64,000 nt of DNA from Stutzerimonas kunmingensis. GTDB taxonomy: Bacteria; Pseudomonadota; Gammaproteobacteria; Pseudomonadales; Pseudomonadaceae. The stretch is from positions 1 to 64,000 of the forward strand of contig NZ_JACXXG010000010.1 of NCBI RefSeq assembly GCF_014764705.1. The letters run 5' to 3'. A model generated the notes under the pieces. That model saw only the letters and a program-made list of their open reading frames with translations, ran no database searches and had not been told where the DNA came from. Positions within the stretch are counted from its first letter, which is position 1. Each line of letters opens with the position of its first letter. This document shows positions 43,716-51,938 of this stretch, piece by piece. Both the position numbers and the translations under genes were made by a program.

Positions 43716-43728
43716 GTTATTATGTACC
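43716..43728. promoter_or_regulatory. Possible Zur operator between zur and znuA
   Basis: GTTATTATGTACC matches the Zur-type palindrome GTTATAnTATAAC at about 10 of 13 positions. It is centred in the 64-base gap between the two divergent genes, where one site could control both. Imperfect, so uncertain. Confidence 0.4.
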
Positions 43729-43753
43729 AATTCCCCCCGTACGAGTGACGCCC

Positions 43754-44737
43754 GTGAATCGTCTTTTTTCCCTTCCCTTGCTCGCGGCGCTGGTTGCTGG
43801 CGCCGCGTCCGCCCACGCCGAAGTCCGCGTGCTGACCAGCATCAAGCCGCTGCAGCTGATCGCCGCGGCGGTTCAGGATGGCGTCGGTGAGCCTGACGTT
43901 CTGCTGCCGGCCAGCGCTTCGGCGCATCATTACTCGCTGCGACCGTCCGACGTACGGCGTATCCGCGATGCGCAGCTGTTCTACTGGATCGGCCCGGATC
44001 TGGAGAGCTTCCTGCCGCGCGCACTGAGCGCTCGTGAAGGCACGACCGTGGCGGTGCAGGACCTGCCGCAGCTGACCCTGCGTCGTTTTGGTGATGCGCA
44101 CGCGCACGACGATCACGACGATCACGACGGCCATGACCATGATGCTCACGAGCATGACGAAGCCGCACATGGCGAGACCGCGCATGCCGAGGAGCACGAC
44201 CACGACCATCGCCCGGGCACGCTCGATGCGCACCTGTGGCTGCTGCCGGCCAACGCACTGGTGATCGCCGAGCGCATGGCTGCGGACCTGGCCACCGCCG
44301 ACCCGGCCAACGCACAGCGCTACCAGACCAACTCGGCGGCCTTCGCCCAGCGCATCGAGGCGCTCGACGCCCGCCTCAAGCAGCGCTTCAGCAAGGTGCA
44401 GAACAAGCCGTTCTTCGTTTTCCACGAGGCCTACGACTACTTCGAGGCGGCCTACGGCCTTCGCCATGCCGGCGTGTTCAGTGCCGGTGGCGAGTCGCAA
44501 CCCGGCGCCCGGCATGTCGCGGCGATGCGCGAGCGGTTGCAGCAGGCTGGGCCGAGCTGCGTGTTCAGCGAACCGCCGGCGCGTCCGCGACTGGCCGAGA
44601 CGCTGACTGCCGGGTTGCCGGTGAAGATGGCGGAGCTGGATGTGCTCGGTGTCGGCCTGCCGACCGATGCCAAGGGTTACGAAAAGTTGCTGGAAGGCCT
44701 TGGCGACACCCTGGCCGGCTGCCTGGAATCGCTTTGA
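43754..44737 (+). CDS. znuA: Zinc ABC transporter substrate-binding protein
   Basis: 327 residues from GTG 43754; a GTG three codons earlier is in frame. The signal peptide (LFSLPLLAALVAGAASAHA) is followed by a cluster A-I binding fold. Zinc-ligand histidines are in SASAHHYSLRPSD, LDAHLWLLP and VFHEAYDYF. A charged His/Asp loop (about 118-153, HAHDDHDDHDGHDHDAHEHD) is typical of ZnuA. It captures periplasmic zinc for ZnuBC. Confidence 0.96.
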   Translation: MNRLFSLPLLAALVAGAASAHAEVRVLTSIKPLQLIAAAVQDGVGEPDVLLPASASAHHYSLRPSDVRRIRDAQLFYWIGPDLESFLPRALSAREGTTVAVQDLPQLTLRRFGDAHAHDDHDDHDGHDHDAHEHDEAAHGETAHAEEHDHDHRPGTLDAHLWLLPANALVIAERMAADLATADPANAQRYQTNSAAFAQRIEALDARLKQRFSKVQNKPFFVFHEAYDYFEAAYGLRHAGVFSAGGESQPGARHVAAMRERLQQAGPSCVFSEPPARPRLAETLTAGLPVKMAELDVLGVGLPTDAKGYEKLLEGLGDTLAGCLESL

Positions 44738-44743
44738 TCCAGT

Positions 44744-44769
44744 GCCCGGCCTGATCCGTCAGGCCGGGC
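44744..44769. terminator. Perfect hairpin between convergent znuA and aminotransferase genes
   Basis: GCCCGGCCTGA and TCAGGCCGGGC form an 11-bp stem with loop TCCG, six bases after the znuA stop. There is no T-run, but its place between two gene ends suggests bidirectional termination. Confidence 0.65.
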
Positions 44770-44790
44770 CACGCCTCTCGGGGCGCTGCG

Positions 44791-46116
44791 TCAGCCGGCC
44801 TTGCGGATACCGTCGGCGAGCAACTCCATCATCTGGTCGATCTCGGCCTTCTCGACGATCAGCGCCGGCGACAGGGCGATAGTGTCGCCGCTGGCGCGTA
44901 CCAGCAGGCCCTTCTCGAAACACTTGCGGAACACCTCATAACCGCGCTTGCCGACGCCATCGGCATGGGCAGCGAACTGAATACCCGCGACCAGCCCGAC
45001 CGTGCGGATGTCGATCACGTTGGGCAGGTCCCTGAGGCTGAAGAGTGCTTCCTGCCAGTAGGGCTCCAGGTCGATGGCCTTCTGGAACAGGTTCTCCTGC
45101 TGATAGATCTGCTGGGTCGCCAGTGCCGCTGCACAGGCCACCGGGTGCCCGGAGTAGGTGTAGCCGTGGAAGAACTCGATGACGCTTTCCGGTCCCTTCA
45201 TGAAGGCATCGAACAGGTGGTCGGCGACCAGCACTGCGCCCATGGGAATCGCGCCGTTGGTCAGGCCCTTGGCGCAGGTGAGGATGTCCGGCGTCACGCC
45301 CCAGCGCTGGGCGGCGAAGGCTTCGCCGACACGGCCGAAGCCGGTGATGACCTCATCGAAGATCAGCAGAATGCCGTGCTTGGCGGTGATCTCGCGCAGA
45401 CGCTGCAGATAGCCCACCGGCGGCAGGATCACCCCGGCCGAGCCGGACATCGGCTCGACGATCACCGCGGCGATGTTCTCCGCGCCATGCAGCACCACCA
45501 GCCGCTCCAGTTCATCGGCGCGCTCCACGCCATGCTGCGGCAGGCCCTTGCTGAAGGCGTTGCGCTGCAGATCGAGGGTGTGCGGCAGGTGATCGACGCC
45601 CGGCAGCATCGGGCCGAAGGCGCGGCGATTGTTGGCCATGCCGCCCACCGACATGCCGCCGAAACCGACGCCGTGATAGGCCAGCTCGCGGCCGATCAGC
45701 CGCGTACGCGAGCCCTGACCGATGGCGCGCTGATAGGCCAGGGCGATCTTCAGCGCGGTATCCGCCGACTCCGATCCGGAGTTGGTGAAGAACACCCGGT
45801 TCAGTCCTTCGGGGCTGATGGCGGCGAGTTTCTCGGCCAGCTCGAAAGGTAGCGGATGGCCCATCTGAAAGGTCGGCGCGAAGTCCATCTTGGCGATCTG
45901 CTTGCTCACCGCTTCGCTGATCTCGCGTCGGCCATGGCCGGCATTGCAGCACCAGAGCCCGGCCGTGCCGTCGAGCACCTGGCGGCCGTCGCTCGCCGTG
46001 TAATACATGCCCTCGGCGCTCTCCAACAGGCGCGGCGTGGCCTTGAACTGGCGGTTGGCGGTGAAGGGCATCCAGAAGTGATCGGGCGAGGCGTTGGGAT
46101 GGAAATCCTGTGACAT
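44791..46116 (-). CDS. Class III omega-amino acid:pyruvate aminotransferase
   Basis: 441 residues. The PLP Lys is in ILTCAKGLTNGAIPMGAV, the cofactor Asp in LLIFDEVITGFGRVG, and NSGSESADTALKIA and YTYSGHPVACAAAL are family motifs. It resembles the beta-alanine/omega-amino acid transaminases of pseudomonads (FWMPFTANRQFKATPRLLESAEGMYY start). It is divergent from the kauB-type dehydrogenase, a pairing I recall from Pseudomonas polyamine/aminoaldehyde catabolism, so it likely makes the aldehyde that the neighbour oxidises. The exact substrate is inferred. Confidence 0.9.
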   Translation of the reverse strand: MSQDFHPNASPDHFWMPFTANRQFKATPRLLESAEGMYYTASDGRQVLDGTAGLWCCNAGHGRREISEAVSKQIAKMDFAPTFQMGHPLPFELAEKLAAISPEGLNRVFFTNSGSESADTALKIALAYQRAIGQGSRTRLIGRELAYHGVGFGGMSVGGMANNRRAFGPMLPGVDHLPHTLDLQRNAFSKGLPQHGVERADELERLVVLHGAENIAAVIVEPMSGSAGVILPPVGYLQRLREITAKHGILLIFDEVITGFGRVGEAFAAQRWGVTPDILTCAKGLTNGAIPMGAVLVADHLFDAFMKGPESVIEFFHGYTYSGHPVACAAALATQQIYQQENLFQKAIDLEPYWQEALFSLRDLPNVIDIRTVGLVAGIQFAAHADGVGKRGYEVFRKCFEKGLLVRASGDTIALSPALIVEKAEIDQMMELLADGIRKAG

Positions 46117-46307
46117 GGGGCTGGCTCCGGGTGGCGAGCGGCTATGCTGCGACGGCGAGCCGCAGGGTTTTCATCGAGTCTATGTTTAATAAAACGAACA
46201 AAACAAGGCGATAGACCGGCCGTTCGTAAAAAATATTGATAGGGTCCGCGCCGCTGGTTTAGGGTGCCTTTTCCACAGCCCGAAGACCTGACTAGAGAGG
46301 ATGCACC

Positions 46308-47801
46308 ATGCCCACCCTGACCCTCGCCGACTGGCAACAGCGTGCCCGCGACCTGCACATCGAAGGTCGCGCCTTTATCCAGGGTGAGTATTGCGCTGCG
46401 GCGGACGGCGGCCAGTTCGACTGCATCAGTCCGGTGGACGGGCGGGTGCTGGCGCAGGTCGCCAGCTGCGACCAGGCCGACGCCGAGCGCGCGGTGGCCA
46501 GTGCCCGTGCCGCATTCGATGCCGGCAGCTGGTCGCGTCTGGCACCGGCCAAGCGCAAGGCGGTGCTGATCCGCTTTGCCGATCTGCTGGAAGACCACCG
46601 CGAGGAGTTGGCGCTGCTGGAGACCCTCGACATGGGCAAGCCGATCGGCGACTCGCTGGCGGTGGACATCCCCGGCGCCGCGCGGGCGCTGCGCTGGAGT
46701 GGCGAGGCGATCGACAAGATCTACGACGAAGTGGCGGCCACGCCCCACGACCAGCTCGGCCTGGTCACCCGCGAGCCGGTCGGTGTGGTGGCGGCCATCG
46801 TGCCGTGGAATTTCCCGCTGATGATGGCCTGCTGGAAGCTCGGCCCGGCACTGGCCACAGGCAATTCGGTGGTACTCAAGCCGTCCGAGAAGTCACCGCT
46901 GACCGCCATCCGCATTGCCCAGCTGGCGATCGATGCCGGCATTCCGGCCGGCGTGCTCAACGTCCTGCCGGGCTACGGCCACACCGTCGGCAAGGCGCTG
47001 GCGCTGCACATGGACGTCGACACGCTGGTCTTTACCGGTTCCACGCGGGTAGCCAAGCAGCTGATGATCTATGCCGGCGAATCGAACATGAAGCGCGTCT
47101 GGCTGGAGGCTGGAGGCAAGAGCCCGAACATCGTCTTTGCCGACGCGCCCGATCTCGAAGCAGCAGCGCAAGCCGCGGCCGGCGCCATCGCCTTCAACCA
47201 GGGCGAGGTCTGCACCGCCGGCTCGCGGCTGCTGGTGGAGCGATCGGTCAAGGAGCGCTTCCTGCCCATGGTGGTGGAGGCACTCAAGGGCTGGAAGCCG
47301 GGCAACCCGCTGGACCCGGCGACCAACGTCGGCGCGTTGGTAGACACCCAGCAGCTCAACACCGTGCTCGGCTATATCGACGCCGGCCGTGAAGCGGGTG
47401 CGCAGGTGCTGATCGGCGGCCAGCGTACGCTGGAGGACACCGGCGGGCTGTACGTCGAGCCGACCATCTTTGATGGCGTCGACAATGCGATGAAGATCGC
47501 CCAGGAGGAAATCTTCGGCCCGGTGCTGTCGGTGATCACCTTCGACAGCGCCGAGGAAGCGGTGGCGATCGCCAACGACACGCCCTACGGCCTCGCCGCC
47601 GCCGTCTGGACCGCCGACCTGTCCAAGGCGCACCGCACCGCACGGGCGCTGCGTGCTGGCAGTGTGTGGGTCAACCAGTACGACGGCGGCGACATGACCG
47701 CGCCGTTCGGCGGCTTTAAGCAGTCCGGCAACGGCCGTGACAAGTCGCTGCACGCCTTCGACAAGTACACAGAGCTGAAGGCGACCTGGATTCAGCTCTG
47801 A
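46308..47801 (+). CDS. kauB: Aminoaldehyde (gamma-glutamyl-aminobutyraldehyde-type) dehydrogenase
   Basis: 497 residues. Catalytic Cys is in FNQGEVCTAGSRLLVERS, catalytic Glu in VWLEAGGKSPNIVFADA, and the cofactor region is VPWNFPLMMACWKLGPALATGNSVVLKPSE. The N-terminus (DWQQRARDLHIEGRAFIQGEY) and the end (SGNGRDKSLHAFDKYTELKATW) closely follow the Pseudomonas KauB/PauC and E. coli PuuC group. It oxidises aminoaldehydes from polyamine, GABA-related or guanidinobutyraldehyde breakdown. AGAGAGGA precedes the ATG. Confidence 0.92.
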   Translation: MPTLTLADWQQRARDLHIEGRAFIQGEYCAAADGGQFDCISPVDGRVLAQVASCDQADAERAVASARAAFDAGSWSRLAPAKRKAVLIRFADLLEDHREELALLETLDMGKPIGDSLAVDIPGAARALRWSGEAIDKIYDEVAATPHDQLGLVTREPVGVVAAIVPWNFPLMMACWKLGPALATGNSVVLKPSEKSPLTAIRIAQLAIDAGIPAGVLNVLPGYGHTVGKALALHMDVDTLVFTGSTRVAKQLMIYAGESNMKRVWLEAGGKSPNIVFADAPDLEAAAQAAAGAIAFNQGEVCTAGSRLLVERSVKERFLPMVVEALKGWKPGNPLDPATNVGALVDTQQLNTVLGYIDAGREAGAQVLIGGQRTLEDTGGLYVEPTIFDGVDNAMKIAQEEIFGPVLSVITFDSAEEAVAIANDTPYGLAAAVWTADLSKAHRTARALRAGSVWVNQYDGGDMTAPFGGFKQSGNGRDKSLHAFDKYTELKATWIQL

Positions 47802-47807
47802 CGGCAT

Positions 47808-47886
47808 CCGTAGGGTGGATGTCGCTTTTTACATCCACCTTGTTGCACGGCCATGGTGGATCGATGAAGCGTGATCCACCCTACGG
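47808..47886. repeat. Inverted-repeat element, copy 2
   Basis: CCGTAGGGTGGAT at 47808-47820 is inverted as ATCCACCCTACGG at 47874-47886, followed by TTTTTG. The interior has a further pair, GGTGGATC / GATCCACC. It shares its ends with the element at 34328-34424 and sits between the convergent kauB and glycosyltransferase genes, where it may terminate both transcripts. Confidence 0.75.
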
Positions 47887-47901
47887 TTTTTGAGCGTTCA
47901 G

Positions 47902-49305
47902 CTAGCTTTGCCCCCACTGCCCGCTGCGACGCATTGCGCCCCAGTGGTGCTTGCGTCGCGAGAACCATTGCCAGAGCCCGCGGCAGCGCCAGACGGTGTT
48001 CAGCTGGCGGTAGCCGAAGTTCTCCAGCACGGCCATCAGAAACAGCTGCAGCATGTCGCGTCGGCGGCTGTAGACGCGGAACGACATGGTTTCCAGCAGC
48101 AGGCCGTTGACCGACAGCAGGATGCCCATGCCGATCGCCACCAGCAGGAAGGCCGCCAGCGCCGCGTAGGACACCGCACCGAAGGCGAAGCCGGCGAGCA
48201 TGAAGCCGTAGCCGACCAGCTCGATCAGCGGGCCGATCCATTCGAACAGCGCCATGAACGGCCAGGCCAGCCAGCCCGGCGTGCCGCCACGCAGGCTGAA
48301 GGCCAGCCGGGCATGCCGACTCAGGCTTTCGGCCAGGCCGCGTTGCCAGCGGCTGCGCTGGCGGCCCAGGGTGCCGAGGTCTTCCGGGCATTCGGTCCAG
48401 CAGATCGGATCGGGCAGGTAGCGGATGCGGTAGGGGATGCGCTTCTCGCGGTGATAACGGTGCAGCCGCACCACCAGCTCCATGTCCTCGCCGACGGTAT
48501 CGGTGCGATAGCCGCCGACCGCCATCACCCGTTCGCGGTCGAACAGGCCAAAGGCGCCGGAGATGATCAGCACGGCGTTGAGCGGCGACCAGCCGAGACG
48601 GCCGAAGAGAAACGCACGCAGGTATTCGACGATCTGGAAGCGCGCCAGCCAGTTGCGTGGCAATCCGGCTTGGATAAGAAAGCCGCCGCGCACCTGCGAG
48701 CCATTGGCGATGCGCACGGTGCCGCCGGCGGCGATGGTGCGTTCGTCCTCGAGGAAGGGCTGCACCACGCGCAGCAGGCTGTCGCGCTGCAGGATCGAGT
48801 CGGCGTCGACACCGCAGAACAGGCCGTAGCGCGCGGCATTGATACCGGCATTCAACGCATCGGCCTTGCCGCCGTTGGCCTTGTCCACCACCCGCAGATT
48901 GGCGTAGCGCCGCGAACGATAGATGGCCTGCACCGGTTGGTGGGCCACGGCCTGGCGCAGCGGCTCGGGGTGCGGCACCAGGTCGAATTCCTCGATCAGC
49001 ACGGCGAGGGTGTTGTCCTTCGAACCGTCGTTGATCACCACGATCTCGAACTCGGGGTACTGTAGCTGCAGCATCGAGCGCACCGAGGTGCGGATCGTTG
49101 CCTCCTCGTTGAAGGCCGGCATGAGCACCGACACCGGCGGTTCGACGCCGAGATAGGGCGCCAGCTCGCCGGTTTCCGCGCGCTGGCGGATGTAGCCCAT
49201 CAGGCTTGCCATCGACAGCAGGTTTAGCAGCAGGTACATGCCGTTGAGCAGCAGGAAGTAGAGAATGAAGGCGACCTGCAGCCACCACAGCCAGTCGACC
49301 GTCAC
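47902..49305 (-). CDS. Membrane GT2 processive glycosyltransferase (polysaccharide synthase)
   Basis: 467 residues from GTG 49305, whose GTGA overlaps the upstream stop. An N-terminal helix pair (about 5-36) precedes the GT-A catalytic domain: VSVLMPAFNEEATI, VVINDGSKDNT, ANGGKADALNAG, the DAD metal motif (167-169), catalytic GED (272-274, TVGEDMELV) and QRSRW (316-320) with following QRG. This is the set found in cellulose, PNAG and hyaluronan synthases. C-terminal helices occupy about 343-425. No PilZ domain is present. It should polymerise a sugar and thread it through the inner membrane. The nearest described relatives by layout are PgaC and E. coli YaiP. It is the last gene of the signalling/export cluster. 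Confidence 0.9.
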   Translation of the reverse strand: MTVDWLWWLQVAFILYFLLLNGMYLLLNLLSMASLMGYIRQRAETGELAPYLGVEPPVSVLMPAFNEEATIRTSVRSMLQLQYPEFEIVVINDGSKDNTLAVLIEEFDLVPHPEPLRQAVAHQPVQAIYRSRRYANLRVVDKANGGKADALNAGINAARYGLFCGVDADSILQRDSLLRVVQPFLEDERTIAAGGTVRIANGSQVRGGFLIQAGLPRNWLARFQIVEYLRAFLFGRLGWSPLNAVLIISGAFGLFDRERVMAVGGYRTDTVGEDMELVVRLHRYHREKRIPYRIRYLPDPICWTECPEDLGTLGRQRSRWQRGLAESLSRHARLAFSLRGGTPGWLAWPFMALFEWIGPLIELVGYGFMLAGFAFGAVSYAALAAFLLVAIGMGILLSVNGLLLETMSFRVYSRRRDMLQLFLMAVLENFGYRQLNTVWRCRGLWQWFSRRKHHWGAMRRSGQWGQS

Positions 49306-50426
49306 CGGCGCACCTCCGCCATGGCCCGGCGCAGGGCATCCCTGCCGTAGCGGTCGTGCACCTGCTCGAGCAGCTGCTGCAGCGCTTCGGTGGATGCGCC
49401 GGGCAGTGTCGCCAGGCTGTCGGCCGCCGCCTGGCGCACCCACCAGCTGCTGTCCGATAGCAGCGGCAGGAACAGTTCGCTGTCTTCGCGGCGTGCCTGT
49501 TTGTGCAATGCCTGCAGCGCCGCCAGACGCACGGTGTCCTGATCGTGCTGCAGGGCGCGTAGCAGGCGGTGGCGGTCGCGCGGGTCGCCGAGTTCGCACA
49601 GGCAGCGCAGCGCTACCTGCAGATATTCTGCCGGTGCGCCTTCGTCCAGCCGGGCACGGGCCCAAGGCGCGGCGTGGCGGGGATCGCCCTGCACGAGCAG
49701 GGGAACCAGACGCTCGCGACGCGGATCCTCCGAGGAGGACAGCACGATCAGCAGCGGCGTGGTCACGGCCTGTTCGCCAGCCTGCTGGCAGAGACTGATC
49801 AGCCGCGGCAGTGCCCAGTCGGGGCGATTCACCGCCGCCGGCAGGATCAGCGCCATGGCTTTGCTGGCATCCATCGCCACCAGGGTCTGGGCGGCGGAGA
49901 GGGCGACGATGGAGTTGCGGCTCAGCAGTAGCGGTTGCACCGCCTGCCAGTGCGCCGGGTCAGCCAGATGCCGCAGGCACGTCAGGCCGATCAGCTTGCT
50001 GCGCACTCTCCCGCGCAGCAGGATCAAGGCCTGGCGGTCGATGCCCAGAGCGATCAGCGCGCGGTTCATGCGCTCGCGTGCGGCCCCGCGCAACTGCAGC
50101 TGGGTGCGGTTCCACTGCAGCAGGAACCACAGCTGTCGCCGCCGTGGCAATGGCGCATGGCTGGGCGGGAGTTCGTCGCTCAAGCTGCAGAGGGCGAAGA
50201 AGGGCCGCCACTGTTCGTTGAACTGCTGCCGGCGTACGGTGCGCCGGCGTGATACCTCACCGAGCAGCAGCACCTGCAGCAGCACCAGCACCGTCAGTGC
50301 GCCGAGGCCGAAAGCGCAGTACAGAGCCAGCTGCAGCATGCGGTCTTCCGGCCAGAGCTGCGCCCAGGCGTTCGCCGGTGCTTCGCACAGCCAGCGGGGG
50401 CAGCGCGCCAGCCATTCAGAAAGCAT
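49302..50426 (-). CDS. Membrane-anchored HEAT-repeat protein
   Basis: 374 residues. One helix (about 31-56, LQLALYCAFGLGALTVLVLLQVLLLGEV) is followed by a basic cytoplasmic linker (SRRRTVRRQQFNEQWRPFF) and alpha-helical HEAT/PBS-lyase-type repeats (about 140-370), e.g. LIGLTCLRHLADPAHWQAVQPLL, SIVALSAAQTLVAMDASKAM, EYLQVALRCLCELGDPRDRHRLLRAL, TVRLAALQALHKQARREDSELFLPLL, WWVRQAAADSLATL. HEAT solenoids bind other proteins, so it may be the scaffold that joins the synthase to a regulator. It overlaps the YaiO gene by 11 bases and the synthase by 4. Confidence 0.85.
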   Translation of the reverse strand: MLSEWLARCPRWLCEAPANAWAQLWPEDRMLQLALYCAFGLGALTVLVLLQVLLLGEVSRRRTVRRQQFNEQWRPFFALCSLSDELPPSHAPLPRRRQLWFLLQWNRTQLQLRGAARERMNRALIALGIDRQALILLRGRVRSKLIGLTCLRHLADPAHWQAVQPLLLSRNSIVALSAAQTLVAMDASKAMALILPAAVNRPDWALPRLISLCQQAGEQAVTTPLLIVLSSSEDPRRERLVPLLVQGDPRHAAPWARARLDEGAPAEYLQVALRCLCELGDPRDRHRLLRALQHDQDTVRLAALQALHKQARREDSELFLPLLSDSSWWVRQAAADSLATLPGASTEALQQLLEQVHDRYGRDALRRAMAEVRR

Positions 50427-51552
50427 GACGCAGGCCGAGCTGCAGCCATTGACGGTCGTAGTAGCTGCCCTGCTGGTGATGGCCGATTTCCCAGCTCAGC
50501 GCCCAGCGGCTGTCGAACCAGTGGCGACCCTGCAGGCTGATGGCGCGCACGTCGCTGGTGATCAGCTGCTGTTCCTCCACCGCTTCTTCCTCGCCCACGG
50601 TCAGGCGCAGGCCGGCGTAGCTCAGGCCCTGGTAGTAGTAGTCCAACGCCACATCATGGCCGATTGGCGTGCCGGCATTGGCGACATCGGTGACGTTCAG
50701 CGTGTAGCCGGCGCGCCAGGCATTCCAGTAGCGCTCGGCGCTCAGCGCCAGGCGGTCGACCCGGGTCGTCTCGTACTCGGTGCGGCGGACACTGACAGCG
50801 CCGAGGTAGCCGTCCGGTAGCCGCCGCTGCAGGCGCAGATCGGCATGCCAATCGGGAAGGAAATAGGGTGACGGCTGGTAGCCGACCTCCGGTTGCAGGG
50901 TCCAGTTCTCGTCCAGCGCAATGACGGCGCCGGCTTCGACGCCTTCGTCCCACTCGCCGAAGCGTTGCTCGCGTGTCAGCGCGCCATACCAGCCGAGACT
51001 CTCCGGCTTCATCGAGGCGTAGTCCAGGCGCTGGCTGCGCCAGTTGTCAAAGCCGCTGTCGAGCCAGTCCTGGCGAGCAGAGATTTCCAGTTCGTGGCGT
51101 CGCCTGGTCGCGGCGTCGACGACCGGCACGGGCGCCGCTGCGGTGCTGGGCACGGTCAGCGCAGCACGGGCCTGCTGGATCACCTGCTGCACCTCGGCAT
51201 AGTCCGGGGCGAGCTGGGCGGCGCGCTCGAGCGATTGCAGCGCACGTTGCGGATGACCGGCCCAGAGTAGCGCCTGGCCCTCGCCGAGCAGATAGTCGGC
51301 GTTGTCCGGCTGATGCTGCAGCAGGCGGCGATAGATCGGCAGCGCCTGTTCAGGGTGGCCTTGCCAGCTCAATACGCGGGCGAGCAGGAACTGCGCCGCG
51401 GTGTCGTCCGGCTGCCCGGCCAGATGCGCCCGAAGTGTTGCTTCGGCCGCGTCCAGTTGTTGCGCCTGGACCTGCCGCTCGGCGGTGGTGACGTCCGCCA
51501 GCGCCGCACCGCAAGGCAGCGCCAGGGCAAGCAGCATTACCGCTCGCTTCAT
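50416..51552 (-). CDS. YaiO-family outer membrane beta-barrel protein with TPRs
   Basis: 378 residues. The signal peptide (MLLALALPCGAALA) is followed by periplasmic TPR units (about 22-130: AEATLRAHLAGQPDDTAAQFLLARVLSWQGHPEQAL, LLQHQPDNADYLLGEGQALLWAGHPQRALQSLERAAQLAPDY) and then a 12-to-16-strand barrel with alternating residues, many Tyr/Trp and a terminal Phe (LQLGLRHAF), the outer-membrane insertion signal. This TPR-plus-barrel plan matches polysaccharide export porins such as PgaA and the YaiO family. It likely carries the polymer made by the GT2 synthase across the outer membrane. Confidence 0.86.
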   Translation of the reverse strand: MKRAVMLLALALPCGAALADVTTAERQVQAQQLDAAEATLRAHLAGQPDDTAAQFLLARVLSWQGHPEQALPIYRRLLQHQPDNADYLLGEGQALLWAGHPQRALQSLERAAQLAPDYAEVQQVIQQARAALTVPSTAAAPVPVVDAATRRRHELEISARQDWLDSGFDNWRSQRLDYASMKPESLGWYGALTREQRFGEWDEGVEAGAVIALDENWTLQPEVGYQPSPYFLPDWHADLRLQRRLPDGYLGAVSVRRTEYETTRVDRLALSAERYWNAWRAGYTLNVTDVANAGTPIGHDVALDYYYQGLSYAGLRLTVGEEEAVEEQQLITSDVRAISLQGRHWFDSRWALSWEIGHHQQGSYYDRQWLQLGLRHAF

Positions 51553-51938
51553 CGGCGGCCCCTCAGCAGACGGCGGATGCGCGCCAGCAGTTCTTCCGGC
51601 TGGAACGGCTTGGTCACGTAGTCGTCGGCGCCGAGTTCCAGCGCTCGGACGATGTCCACTTCACGGGCCTTGGCCGTCAGCATCAGCACCGGCACGCTGT
51701 CCCAGCCGGGCTGCGCCCGCAGCCGTTCGATCAGCTCGAGGCCATCATGGTAGGGCAGCATGATGTCCATCAGCGTCAGGTCCGGCGGCTCGCTCTGGGC
51801 GAAGTACTCCAGTGCCTGCCGGCCATCGGCGGCGTGGTCGACCACGAAGCCGTGACGTTCGAGCATGTAGCGGATGAGAAAGGCGATGTCTTCTTCGTCT
51901 TCCACCATGAGAATGCGTTTGCTGGCGGATTCGCTCAT
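51549..51938 (-). CDS. Single-domain response regulator
   Basis: 129 residues, one receiver: LMVEDEEDIAFLIRYML, phospho-acceptor Asp in LTLMDIMLPYHDGLEL, Thr in LMLTAKAREVD and Lys in YVTKPFQPEELLARIRRLL. There is no output domain. It is sandwiched by ATGA overlaps between the hybrid kinase and the YaiO gene, so it is probably the regulator that acts on the export machine, perhaps through the HEAT protein. Confidence 0.93.
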   Translation of the reverse strand: MSESASKRILMVEDEEDIAFLIRYMLERHGFVVDHAADGRQALEYFAQSEPPDLTLMDIMLPYHDGLELIERLRAQPGWDSVPVLMLTAKAREVDIVRALELGADDYVTKPFQPEELLARIRRLLRGRR

